From positions 930,001-994,000 of the forward strand of contig NZ_MWQN01000001.1 in the NCBI RefSeq assembly GCF_002024165.1: a DNA stretch of 64,000 nucleotides. Reading direction: 5' to 3'. Source of the DNA: Embleya scabrispora. Its GTDB lineage: Bacteria; Actinomycetota; Actinomycetes; Streptomycetales; Streptomycetaceae. The position numbers were made by a program, and so were the translations under genes. This document shows positions 24,757-33,200 of this stretch, in pieces. Positions within the stretch are counted from its first letter, which is position 1, and every line of letters begins with the position of its first letter. The notes under the pieces are model-generated. The model was not told where the DNA came from. It saw only the letters and a program-made list of their open reading frames with translations, and searched no databases.

Positions 24757-25725
24757 CTACCCGCCCGGCAGGTCCGGGCGCAGGCGTTGCCATGCCGGGT
24801 GGCGCAGGCGGCCCTCCGGGGTCCAGCCCGAGGCGGTGACCTCGGCGGCCAGCCGGGGGTCGACCCACTGGGCGCCGGGCACGTCGACCATCCCCGCGAA
24901 CGGCGAGTCGGCGCGGGCCAGCGCGCCCAGGTATTCGCCGAGTTCACCGCGCTCGGCCAGGGTCGGACCGTCCTCGACCGTACCGACGTAGCGCAGCCCG
25001 TCGGGTGCGGCGACGCCGACCAGCAACGCCCCCGGCAGGCCCCGCAGCTCGCCCCGGCCCTCGATCCAGCCGCCGATCAGCACGTCGTGGGTCTCCACGT
25101 GCTTGGTCTTGATCCAGTCCGGGGAGCGCCGTCCGGGTTGGTACTCGGAGGCCAGGCGCTTGGCGACGACGCCCTCGTGGCCCTGGTGCAGGCTGGTCGC
25201 CCAGGCGCGCCGCGCGTCGCCCTCGATCCACTCGGGGGTGGACCAGCGCGGGCCCGCCGCATCGAGCCCGGTCAGCAACATCCGCCGTTCGCGGTACTGG
25301 GTGTGCAGCAGCGGCCGGCCGTCCAGATACATGACGTCGAACAACATCAGGTGCACCGGCGCCTCGATGGTCAGCCGGGCCGCCTTGCGCGGATTCACCA
25401 CGCCCATGCGCCGGCGCAGTCGCGCGTAGTCGGGGCGCCCCCGGTCGTCCAGGACCACGATCTCGCCGTCCAGCACCGCCTGGCGCTGTCCGTGCTGTTC
25501 GCCCAGGCCGGCCAATTCCGGGTACACCCGGGTCACGTCCGACCCGTCGCGCGCCAGCAGGCGCAGTCCCCCGTCCCCCGCGCAGTACGCCACCGTACGG
25601 GCCCCGTCCCACTTGACCTCGAAGCCCCAGTCGAGCTCGTATCCCTCCCCCGGCAGCGGCGCCGCGGTGGCCAGCATCGGCGCAATCTCGGGCAACGCGG
25701 CATGAACATGATCGTGACCGGCCAT
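24757..25725 (-). CDS. ATP-dependent DNA ligase (LigC/LigD-ligase type)
   Basis: A 322-residue nucleotidyltransferase that seals nicks, probably in repair or nonhomologous end joining. The adenylation motif with the acceptor Lys is EVKWDGARTVAY. Further blocks are LDGEIVVLDDRGRPDY, FDVMYLDGRPL, HEGVVAKRLASEYQPGRRSPDWIKTKH, and an OB-fold C-terminal half with GLRYVGTVEDG. The length fits stand-alone ligases lacking the polymerase and phosphoesterase parts of LigD. The ATG at 25725 begins just before the family start (LPEIAPMLA); a longer start at 25797 is possible but has no better ribosome site. It has no evident link to the polyketide genes. Confidence 0.93.
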   Translation of the reverse strand: MAGHDHVHAALPEIAPMLATAAPLPGEGYELDWGFEVKWDGARTVAYCAGDGGLRLLARDGSDVTRVYPELAGLGEQHGQRQAVLDGEIVVLDDRGRPDYARLRRRMGVVNPRKAARLTIEAPVHLMLFDVMYLDGRPLLHTQYRERRMLLTGLDAAGPRWSTPEWIEGDARRAWATSLHQGHEGVVAKRLASEYQPGRRSPDWIKTKHVETHDVLIGGWIEGRGELRGLPGALLVGVAAPDGLRYVGTVEDGPTLAERGELGEYLGALARADSPFAGMVDVPGAQWVDPRLAAEVTASGWTPEGRLRHPAWQRLRPDLPGG

Positions 25726-25826
25726 GCCTCGATCATCGACGCGCCCCGACACCGCCGGCCGAGCCGCCGCGCCCGAATACACCCGGACGGCCGACATATC
25801 CGGGCGGCCGCCCCCTTCGGGCCGGG

Positions 25827-26588
25827 CTATCCCCGTCCGGTCGCCGCGTCGATCGCCTCCGTGATGCGCGCGGTGACCGCCGCCTGGTGCTCGGTCAGAT
25901 AGAAGTGGCCGCCGGTGAAGGTGTGCAGCGCGAACGTGCCGTTCGTGTGGTCGCGCCAGGCCGTGGCCTCATCCAGGGTGACCTTCGGATCCTGGTCGCC
26001 GATCAGCACGGTGATCGGGCACTCCAGCGGCGCGCCGGGGGTGCACCGGTACGTCTCGATGGCGCGGTAGTCGGCCCGCAGCGCCGGCAGCACCATCTGC
26101 AGCACCTCGTCGTTCGCCAGCAGACTCGCGTCCGTGCCGCTCATCGAGCGCAGCTCGGCGGCGAGGCCCGCGTCGTCGAGCCGGTGCAGCCGCTCCTCGC
26201 GCTGCCGGTCCGGGGCCCGGCGCCCGGACACGATCAACGCGGCGGGCGGGACCCGCAGGCGCCGGGCCACCTCGAAGCCGAGGACCGCGCCCATGCTGTG
26301 TCCGAACAGGACCAGCGGAAGCCGCTCGTCCAGCCACGGATCCAGGGCCTCGGTGATGCGCTCGGCCAGGGTGTCGATGTCGTCGACGAGCGGTTCGGCG
26401 CGCCGGTCCTGGCGCCCCGGATACTGCACGCCCAGCACCTCGACGCGTTCCTTGAGCGCCGCCGACAGCGGGAACCAGAAGCTCGCCGAGCCGCCCGCGT
26501 GCGGCAGGGCGACCAGGCGCGGCACCTGATCGGCGGCCGGATGGAACCGGCGGATCCAGGTGTCCGATACGGACGAGGCGGTACTCAT
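25827..26588 (-). CDS. Type II thioesterase of the polyketide cluster
   Basis: A 253-residue alpha/beta hydrolase that removes aberrant acyl groups from carrier proteins. The N-terminal signature RLVALPHAGGSASFWFPLS, the nucleophile elbow LVLFGHSMGAVLGFEVARRL, and the catalytic His in GGHFYLTEHQAAV are clear. This is the discrete, RifR/TylO-like enzyme, distinct from the thioesterase at the end of the last synthase. AGAAGGG precedes the ATG by about 7 bases. It begins 45 bp after the SARP gene on the same strand, so both are probably one transcript. This gene is the leftmost that I attribute to the polyketide cluster. Confidence 0.95.
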   Translation of the reverse strand: MSTASSVSDTWIRRFHPAADQVPRLVALPHAGGSASFWFPLSAALKERVEVLGVQYPGRQDRRAEPLVDDIDTLAERITEALDPWLDERLPLVLFGHSMGAVLGFEVARRLRVPPAALIVSGRRAPDRQREERLHRLDDAGLAAELRSMSGTDASLLANDEVLQMVLPALRADYRAIETYRCTPGAPLECPITVLIGDQDPKVTLDEATAWRDHTNGTFALHTFTGGHFYLTEHQAAVTARITEAIDAATGRG

Positions 26589-26633
26589 GGCGGGCCCTTC
26601 TGATCGTCACCGAATGATCGTGCTGCGTGAGCG

Positions 26634-27416
26634 TCAGCCTGCCATCGAGTCCCTGCGCGCGCCCAGCGGTTCGGCCCCGGTGAGCACCGCGTGCTGGATC
26701 TCGCGCAGCGCCCGGGACGGTTCCAGGCCCAGCAGTTCGCGCAGCGCGGTGCGGGTGTCGCGGTAGACCGCGAGCGCGTCGCCGCGTCGGCCGCAGTGGT
26801 ACAGCGCGACCATCAGGTGCCGTGCGAAGTTCTCGTGCAGCGGGTACTCGCCGGTCAGCGCGTACAGCCGGGCCACGGTCTCCCGGTGCCGGCCGAGCGC
26901 GAGGTTCGCCTCCACCAGCAGTTCCAGGCACTCCAGCCGGGATGCCTCCAACCGCGCGGCGTGCGCCCGGACGATCGGCCCGAGGCTCACGCCCGCGTAG
27001 GCGGGTCCGCGCCACAGGTCGAGCGCGCTCGTGTACACCTCGGCCGCCTCGGAGTATCGGCCGGCCCGCGCACCCGCGCGGCCACGTTCGACCAGGCCGT
27101 GGAAGGCGTCGGCGTCGAGCCGGTCCGCACCGGTGTGCAGCATGTAGCCGCCGGCGCAGGTGGCCAGCGGGCCGGTGCGGGCCGGTCCCGGCGCGCCGAG
27201 GATCGCCCGCAGCCGGGAAACGTACACGTGCACCGTCGACTTCGCCCGCTGCGGCCCGGCGTCGGTCCAGATCTCGGCGACGATCTGGTCGACCGTCAGC
27301 AGTTGGTCCCGCCGCGCGAGCAGGGCGGAGAGGAGGGTTTCCGGCTTGGGCGCCGCGATCGTGCGCGGCGTTGCGCCGTCGACGATCCGCACGGGGCCGA
27401 GAATCTCGTACCGCAA
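26634..27416 (-). CDS. SARP-family pathway activator
   Basis: A 260-residue regulator of the Streptomyces antibiotic regulatory protein family. Residues 1-95 are an OmpR-like winged helix (YEILGPVRIVDG, TVDQIVAEIWTDAGPQRAKSTVHVYVSRLRAIL). The rest is a bacterial transcriptional activation domain (RYSEAAEVYTSALDLWRG, ARLEASRLECLELLVEANLALGRHRE, DALAVYRDTRTALRELLGLEPSRALREI). The only start consistent with the family N-terminus is TTG, preceded by AGGGAAGAG; no ATG or GTG lies near. It likely activates the cluster. A heptamer direct repeat of the kind bound by SARPs lies between this gene and the divergent metallophosphoesterase. Confidence 0.92.
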   Translation of the reverse strand: MRYEILGPVRIVDGATPRTIAAPKPETLLSALLARRDQLLTVDQIVAEIWTDAGPQRAKSTVHVYVSRLRAILGAPGPARTGPLATCAGGYMLHTGADRLDADAFHGLVERGRAGARAGRYSEAAEVYTSALDLWRGPAYAGVSLGPIVRAHAARLEASRLECLELLVEANLALGRHRETVARLYALTGEYPLHENFARHLMVALYHCGRRGDALAVYRDTRTALRELLGLEPSRALREIQHAVLTGAEPLGARRDSMAG

Positions 27417-27522
27417 CGGCTCTTCCCTCTCTGTGGCGCTGCCTCTGGCGTCCGGTCCTGCTCTCTCACGACGGTGACATATGACGGGCGTATGGCGTAC
27501 CCCTGACCAACCCCTACGCCGC

Positions 27523-27540
27523 CTTGCGCCGGGCTTGCGC
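27523..27540. promoter_or_regulatory. Putative SARP box: heptamer direct repeat with 11-base period
   Basis: CTTGCGC occurs at 27523-27529 and again at 27534-27540, separated by CGGG. Exact heptamers at an 11-base period are the architecture expected for SARP binding sites. The pair stands about 62 bases before the metallophosphoesterase gene and about 107 bases before the SARP gene, in their shared divergent promoter region. A shorter double GGCGTA lies at 27487-27499. Confidence 0.55.
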
Positions 27541-27602
27541 AGGCCCCCCGCTCGGCCGCGTCGGCCTTCCCTCGGCGGCCCGGATCCGCCTATGGTCGAT
27601 CG

Positions 27603-28502
27603 ATGAGCACTGCCCGTTCGCCCGAGCGCGCCCTGTACGCCGTCAGCGACCTGCATTCCGCCATTCCCTCCAATCGCAGACTCGTCGAGGGCATCCGGCC
27701 GGGGCACGACGAGGACTGGCTCCTGGTCGCGGGCGACGTGGCCGAGCATGTCGAGGAGACCGCCGCGACCCTGCGCCTGCTCGCCGAGCGCTTCGCCCGG
27801 GTGATCTGGGTGCCGGGCAACCACGAGTTGTGGTCCACCAACGACGACCCGGTGCAACTGCGCGGCGAGGAGCGCTACCGGCATCTCGTGGCGATGTGCG
27901 GGGAGTTGGGAGTGCTGACCCCCGAGGACCCGTTCCCGGTCTGGGACGGGCCGGGCGAAACCGTCACCGTGGCGCCGATGTTCGTGCTCTACGACTACAC
28001 GTGGTGGCCGCCCGGCGCGGCCACGCGGCAGCAGGCGTTGGACGCCGCGTACGAGGCCGGCGTGGTGTGCAGCGACGAGTTCATGCTGCACCCGGATCCG
28101 TACCCGACCCGCGGCGACTGGTGCCGGGCCCGGGTGGCGTACACCGAGGACCGGCTCGTGGCGGCGGCCGATCCGGCGGCGCCGTTCCTGATGGTCAACC
28201 ACTTCCCGCTGGTCCGGCAGCCCACGGACGTGCTGTGGTATCCGGAGTTCGCCCAGTGGTGCGGCACCGACCTGACCGCCGACTGGCATCGGCGTTTCCC
28301 GACCGCCGCCGTGGTGTACGGCCACCTGCACATCCCGCGCACCACCTGGTACGACGGGGTGCGCTTCGAGGAGGTCTCGCTCGGCTATCCGCGCGAGCGC
28401 AAGAACGGGCTGCGCAGGCCGATTCCGCGCCGGATCCTGCCGGCCGAGGTCGCCGGGAGCGCCGGAGCCGACCGTTCGGGGCAATCGGCGGGTGCCCGAT
28501 GA
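27603..28502 (+). CDS. Calcineurin-like metallophosphoesterase coupled to the phosphopantetheinyl transferase
   Basis: A 299-residue dimetal phosphoesterase. All usual motifs are visible: AVSDLHSA (the D-x-H block), VAGDVAEH, VPGNHELW, LMVNHFPLV and VYGHLHIPRTTW. Such enzymes recur beside Sfp-type transferases in actinomycete secondary-metabolite clusters, and here the stop codon overlaps the transferase start by four bases. I infer a role linked to carrier-protein maturation, perhaps removing the phosphopantetheine arm or hydrolysing a related phosphoester, but no reaction is shown by the sequence. The gene is divergent from the SARP gene and has a putative SARP box in front. Confidence 0.9.
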   Translation: MSTARSPERALYAVSDLHSAIPSNRRLVEGIRPGHDEDWLLVAGDVAEHVEETAATLRLLAERFARVIWVPGNHELWSTNDDPVQLRGEERYRHLVAMCGELGVLTPEDPFPVWDGPGETVTVAPMFVLYDYTWWPPGAATRQQALDAAYEAGVVCSDEFMLHPDPYPTRGDWCRARVAYTEDRLVAAADPAAPFLMVNHFPLVRQPTDVLWYPEFAQWCGTDLTADWHRRFPTAAVVYGHLHIPRTTWYDGVRFEEVSLGYPRERKNGLRRPIPRRILPAEVAGSAGADRSGQSAGAR

Positions 28503-29152
28503 CGATGATCGACGGCATCCTGCCGCCCGAGGTGTTCGCCGAGGAGTGCTTCGACGACCCCGACGGGCCGCCGCTGTACCCGGCCGAGGAGGCGCTGCTC
28601 GCGAACGCGGTGGACAAGCGGCGCCGTGAGTTCACCACCGTCCGACGGTGCGCGCGGCGGGCGTTGGCCCGGATGGGCGTGCCGGCCGCTCCCTTGTTGC
28701 CGGGGTTGCGCGGCGCCCCCGGTTGGCCGACGGGCGTGGTCGGCAGCATGACGCACTGCGACGGGTATCGGGCCGCGGTGGTCGCGGATGCCGCCGCGGT
28801 GCTGACCCTCGGCATCGACGCGGAGCCGGCGGGGCCGCTGCCCGAAGGCGTCCTGGAGGCGGTCGCGTCCGAGACCGAGCGGAAACACCTGCGCGAGCTG
28901 GCCGCCGATCGGCCGGAGATCGCATGGGACCGGCTTCTGTTCAGCGCCAAGGAGTCCGTCTACAAGGCGTGGTTCCCGCTCACCTCGCGCTGGCTGGACT
29001 TCGCCGAGGCCGAACTCGAATTCGACCCGGCGGCGGGCACGTTCGACGCCCAACTGCTGATCGAGGATCGACCGCTGGACGGCTTCGCGGGACGGTGGCG
29101 GGTGGACCTGGGCCTCGCGGTGACGGCGATCGTGGTCAAGCACGGCCACTGA
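28499..29152 (+). CDS. 4'-phosphopantetheinyl transferase (Sfp/PptT-like)
   Basis: A 217-residue enzyme that transfers phosphopantetheine from CoA to the carrier-protein serine, converting the seven ACPs of this cluster to holo form. The conserved blocks are VGSMTHCDGYRAA, the magnesium-binding LGIDAEPAGPL, and WDRLLFSAKESVYKAWFPLT with the W-x(7)-KExxxK pattern. Length and the N-terminal RRREFTTVRRCARRAL block are those of the actinobacterial Sfp-like group. It is translationally coupled to the metallophosphoesterase (ATGA). A strong hairpin follows the stop codon. Confidence 0.95.
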   Translation: MTMIDGILPPEVFAEECFDDPDGPPLYPAEEALLANAVDKRRREFTTVRRCARRALARMGVPAAPLLPGLRGAPGWPTGVVGSMTHCDGYRAAVVADAAAVLTLGIDAEPAGPLPEGVLEAVASETERKHLRELAADRPEIAWDRLLFSAKESVYKAWFPLTSRWLDFAEAELEFDPAAGTFDAQLLIEDRPLDGFAGRWRVDLGLAVTAIVVKHGH

Positions 29153-29157
29153 TCCGC

Positions 29158-29189
29158 TCGGGGCGGGGCCGCCGCCGGCCCCGCCCCGA
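29158..29189. terminator. Bidirectional terminator with a 13-bp perfect stem
   Basis: TCGGGGCGGGGCC pairs perfectly with GGCCCCGCCCCGA around a six-base loop. It starts six bases after the transferase stop and lies before the convergent end of the SnoaL-like genes, so it should end the plus-strand transcript and the whole minus-strand synthase operon. Confidence 0.88.
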
Positions 29190-29215
29190 TCCGCCCGTCG
29201 GCGTCGGTATCGCCG

Positions 29216-29698
29216 TCAACTCCGCGTGAATCGCGCCAGGTTCTCCGCCGTGGGCCGCCACGCCTCGGCGAACTCCGCCGGCAGTTCGACGGCGTCCAGG
29301 ATCGGATGCCTCGGTACCGAGACCCGATACCTGATCCGCCAGCCGCGCGGCGTCCGTTCGAGGATGTCGTAGTAGTCGCCGCCGTGTACCTCGCCGTCGA
29401 TCAGCGTCGCGATGTATCGGCTGCGGGCCCGGACCGTGCCGCCCGCGTCCACCAGGAGCACGGTGTCGAGCGTCTGGTGGTCGGGGGTGTCCGGGCTGCG
29501 TCGGCCGGTGAACTGCCGCGCCGAGGCGATCCCTTCGATGGTGTAGCCGGCGCCGATGGTGTTCTCGATCACTGCGTTGTCCGTGAACACCCGGTGCAGG
29601 TCGGCGACTTCGTCGTTGTCGAAGACGTGCGCGAACTGCGCGAGGGTGTCGTGGATCTCCGCGACGTCCGCCGCGCTCAGCGCGGGTGCGCCGGTCAC
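29216..29698 (-). CDS. SnoaL/NTF2-like cyclase-fold protein (second of a tandem pair)
   Basis: A 160-residue small protein with the NTF2-like cone fold. The start ADVAEIHDTLAQFAHVFDNDEVADLHRVFTDNAVIENT and the later RSRYIATLIDGEVHGGDYYDILERTPRGWRIRYRVSVPR are typical. Polyketide relatives act as cyclases, epoxide hydrolases (MonBI/BII) or pyran-forming enzymes (SalBIII). The GTG start overlaps the stop of its neighbour by four bases, so the two are coupled and may form a heteromer. It closes the synthase operon just before the terminator. Compared with the first copy, it has an extra C-terminal segment (EFAEAWRPTAENLARFTRS). Confidence 0.85.
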   Translation of the reverse strand: MTGAPALSAADVAEIHDTLAQFAHVFDNDEVADLHRVFTDNAVIENTIGAGYTIEGIASARQFTGRRSPDTPDHQTLDTVLLVDAGGTVRARSRYIATLIDGEVHGGDYYDILERTPRGWRIRYRVSVPRHPILDAVELPAEFAEAWRPTAENLARFTRS

Positions 29699-30159
29699 GG
29701 CGCGACCACCTCGGCGAGCCGGACCGCAAGCGGGAAGCCGACCCGGGCCACGCCCGCCCCGGCCTCGCGGGGAGCGCGCGGCAGGCTCAGCCGATAGGCG
29801 ATCCGCCAGCCGGCCGGGGTCTTCCGGAGGATGTCCAGGAATTCGCCGCCGGTGATACGACCGGCCGGGTTGATCCCGATGTAGCGGCTGCGCGTCTGGA
29901 CCTGGCCGTGCTCGTCCACCTCGACGGTCGTGTTCACCGTGTGATGGTCGGGTGTCGCGGCGCTCTTGCTCCGGGTGTACTCGGCGAACTCGGCGATGCC
30001 GTGGAAGGCCCGCTTGGGTCCGAGGCCGATCTCGACCACGACGTCCTCGGTGAACACGAGGCCGAGTCCGTCCACGTCACCGTTGTCGAAGACGTGCGCG
30101 AACAGGGCGAGCGTGCGGTGGATCTCGGCGAGGTCCACCGGCGTCAATACCTTCGTCAT
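29695..30159 (-). CDS. SnoaL/NTF2-like cyclase-fold protein (first of a tandem pair)
   Basis: A 154-residue paralogue of its neighbour. PVDLAEIHRTLALFAHVFDNGDVDGLGLVFTEDVVVE and TRSRYIGINPAGRITGGEFLDILRKTPAGWRIAYRLSLPR align with the other copy through almost the whole length, sharing the Asp and His positions of the active-site cone (FDNGDVDGL, TPDHHTVNT). It starts 70 bp after the last synthase gene on the same strand, so it belongs to the synthase operon. I infer a post-synthase ring-forming role. A purely structural or dehydratase role is possible. Confidence 0.87.
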   Translation of the reverse strand: MTKVLTPVDLAEIHRTLALFAHVFDNGDVDGLGLVFTEDVVVEIGLGPKRAFHGIAEFAEYTRSKSAATPDHHTVNTTVEVDEHGQVQTRSRYIGINPAGRITGGEFLDILRKTPAGWRIAYRLSLPRAPREAGAGVARVGFPLAVRLAEVVAP

Positions 30160-30229
30160 GAATGTCCCAGCCTCGAAGTGATGTCGTATCGCAGTGGCAG
30201 TGGCAGCGGTGGCGGTGATGGGGGTGGGC

Positions 30230-33200
30230 TCATCGGGCCAACCCGGCGGCCCAGTCGACGATGGTCGCCGCGGTCAGGTCGGCGTGATCCTCCAGGACGG
30301 TGAAGTGGTCGCCGCGAATCTCGATCAGGTCGTGCGGCTGCGGCCAGTACGCCCGCCAGTCCCACCGACCCTCGGGGTCGATCACGGTGCCCGCCACCGG
30401 CGTGTCCGCCTGCGCGACCAGGGTCGGGGTGGTGATCGGCCGCGGCTTCCAGTCCGCGAACAACTTCTGGTAGAGCCCCATCGTGCTGAGGTTGGTGTCG
30501 TCGAGCGTCATGTCGTACTGGGCGACGCGCCCGAGCATCCCCTCGATCATCGCGGGCAGCCACCAGTCCATGCCCGGCACCAGCGCGGTGTCGATCGGGA
30601 AGGTGTCGACCAGGCCGAGCCCGACCGGGTACACCCCCTCGGCCTCCAGGCGTCGGGTCACCTCGTGCGCGATGCATCCGCCCATCGAGCGGCCGACGAC
30701 GACGAACGGCTCGTCCCCCACCGCCGCGCGCACGGTCTCCACGTGCATCCGCAGCAACGCGTCCGCATGGTCGGGCAACGACTCGTCGGCCACGAACCCC
30801 GGCGTCTGGATCACGAACACGTCCCGCTCGCCCTGGAACACCTGTCCGAACCGGGCGTATTCGTGCGGTCCGGAGATCGCGCTGAGCGACGGGAAGCAGA
30901 CGATCTTCGGCCCGGCCTCGCCGGTCGCCAACCGCAACACCGGCTTGACGTGCCGATCCCGTTCGGACTCCGCGAAGGACGGTCGCAGCCCCGCCGAGGC
31001 CATGATCACCTCGGCGGCCGTGGTGTACTTCTCGGCCGCGCACAGTTGCACGTAGAACGACGCGAGCGCGCCCTTGACCCGGTCGGATCCGGTCGGCGCC
31101 GAACTCTGCGGCTGATCGGCCGACTTGCCCTGTTCCGCGAGGGCGGTGCGCAGATGCCGGGCGAGGGCGCGCGGGGTCGGATGCGCGATGGTCACCGTCG
31201 CCGGCAGCCGTAGGCCGGTCGCGCCGGCGAGTCGGTTGCGCAGTTCGACGGCGGTCAACGAGTCCAGGCCGACCTCCAGGAACGCCTGTTCCGGGTCCAC
31301 CGATTCGTCGGCGGCATGGCCGAGGACCACGCCCAGTTCGGTCCGGACCAGGTCGACCAGGATCTCGTCCCGCTCCCCCTCGCCGGCCGCCGCGAGCCGC
31401 CGAACGAGCCCCGATTCGGCAACCGCCGGGACGGCACGCGCCACACGCCGCCTGCGCCGCCCGGCACCGGCGTCGGCCGCCCGGGCGCGCGAGCCGGTCC
31501 CGTCCACGAGCGTCCCGGCCGGCACCGGACGCGACGTCAGCGACCCGACCGACAGCACCGGCGCGCCGGTCTCGTCCCAGGCCGCCACCGCCACCGTGTC
31601 CGGTCCGGCGGGAGTGAGCCGAACCCGCAGCCGGGCCGCCCCGGTCGCATGCAGCCGTACCGCGTTCCACGCGTAGGCCAGGCTCGTCCCGACCTCCTCG
31701 CCGGCCGCCTCGGCGCGCCGCAACGCGTCGACCACGGCCACATGCAGCGCGGCATCCAGCGGTGCCGGATGCAGCCCGAACTCCGCGGCGTCCTCCGGCC
31801 CTTCCCCGTCCGCGCCGACCTCGGCGAACAACGCCTCATCGGTGCGCCAGGCGGCCCGCAGCCCCTGAAACACCGGCCCGTAGTCGATCCCGGCCGCGGC
31901 CAACACCTCGTACGCGTCCTCGACCGGCACCGACACCCCGCCGGCGGGCGGCCAACTGTCCACCTCCGGCGCGGCGTCGTCCTCGGCGATCTCCGGTGCC
32001 AGGAAGCCGCCGGCATGCCGCGCCCACTCCGCGCCGTCCCCCGCCGCCTCGTCCCGGGAGAACACCGCGAACCGCCGCCGCCCGTCCTCGCCCGCCGACC
32101 CCACCGCGACCTGGACGTGCACGCCGGCATCGGCCTCGGCGGCGTCGGCCGCGTGGGCAAGGATCAGCGGCGCCTCGATCACGAGTTCGTCCACCACCCC
32201 GAGACCGACCTCGTCACCGGCCCGCACCGCCAGTTCCAGGAAGGCCGACGCGGGCAACAACACCGTGTCGCGGACCGCGTGATCGGCCAGCCACGGATGT
32301 GTCCGGAGCGACAGCCGTCCGGTCAGCAGGACATCATCCCCGTCGCCGGTGCCCACCGAGGCCCCGAGCAGCGGATGCCCCACGGATCGCAGACCCAAGG
32401 ACGAAGCTCCGGCGGCGGGCCGGTCCAGCGTCTCGCGCCAGTAGCGCCGACGCTGGAACGCGTAGGTGGGCAACGCTACCCGCCGGGGCTGGTGTTCGGC
32501 GAAGGCGGCCGCCCAGTCCACCGGGACTCCCCGCACGAAGGCTTCGGCCAACGAGGTGTACAGGCGCTGCGCGCCACCCTGGTCGCGGCGCAACGTGCCG
32601 ACCACCACGGGGCGTTCCGGGCCGGCCTCCTCCAACGTGGCCTCGATCGCGGCGGTCAGCACGGGGTGCGGACTCGTCTCGACGAACACGCCGTGTCCGG
32701 ACTCGGCCAGTCCGCGCACCGCCTCCTCGAAGCGCACCGTCTCGCGCAGGTTGGTCGCCCAGTACGCGGCATCCATCCCGGCCGTGTCCAGCCAATCCCC
32801 GGTCACCGTCGACCACAGCGGCACCGATCCCGAAACCGGTGTAATCCTGGCCAAATCTTCGACAATCCGGTCGCGGATCTCCTCCACCTGCGCCGAATGC
32901 GACGCGTAATCCACCGGAATCAACCGGGCCCGACCACCCTCGTCGGTCACGGCGGCCACCAACTCGGCCAACGCATCGGGTTCCCCGGACACCACCACCT
33001 GACCCGGGCCATTCACCGCCGCGACCGAGATCCGCCCGTCCCACGCGGCGATCCGCTCCCGCACCGTCGGCTCAGGCAATGCCACCGACGCCATCCCGCC
33101 ACGCCCCGACAATGCCACGATCGCCCGACTGCGCAGCGCCACCACCCGCGCACCGTCGTCCAGCGACAACCCTTCGGCCACCACCGCCGCCGCGATCTCA

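Noticed and set aside
29216-30159. Interpretation of the SnoaL-like pair as aromatic polyketide cyclases of a type II pathway
   Set aside because: There is no KS-alpha/KS-beta/ACP minimal type II set in the window; the pair sits in the same operon as modular type I synthases.
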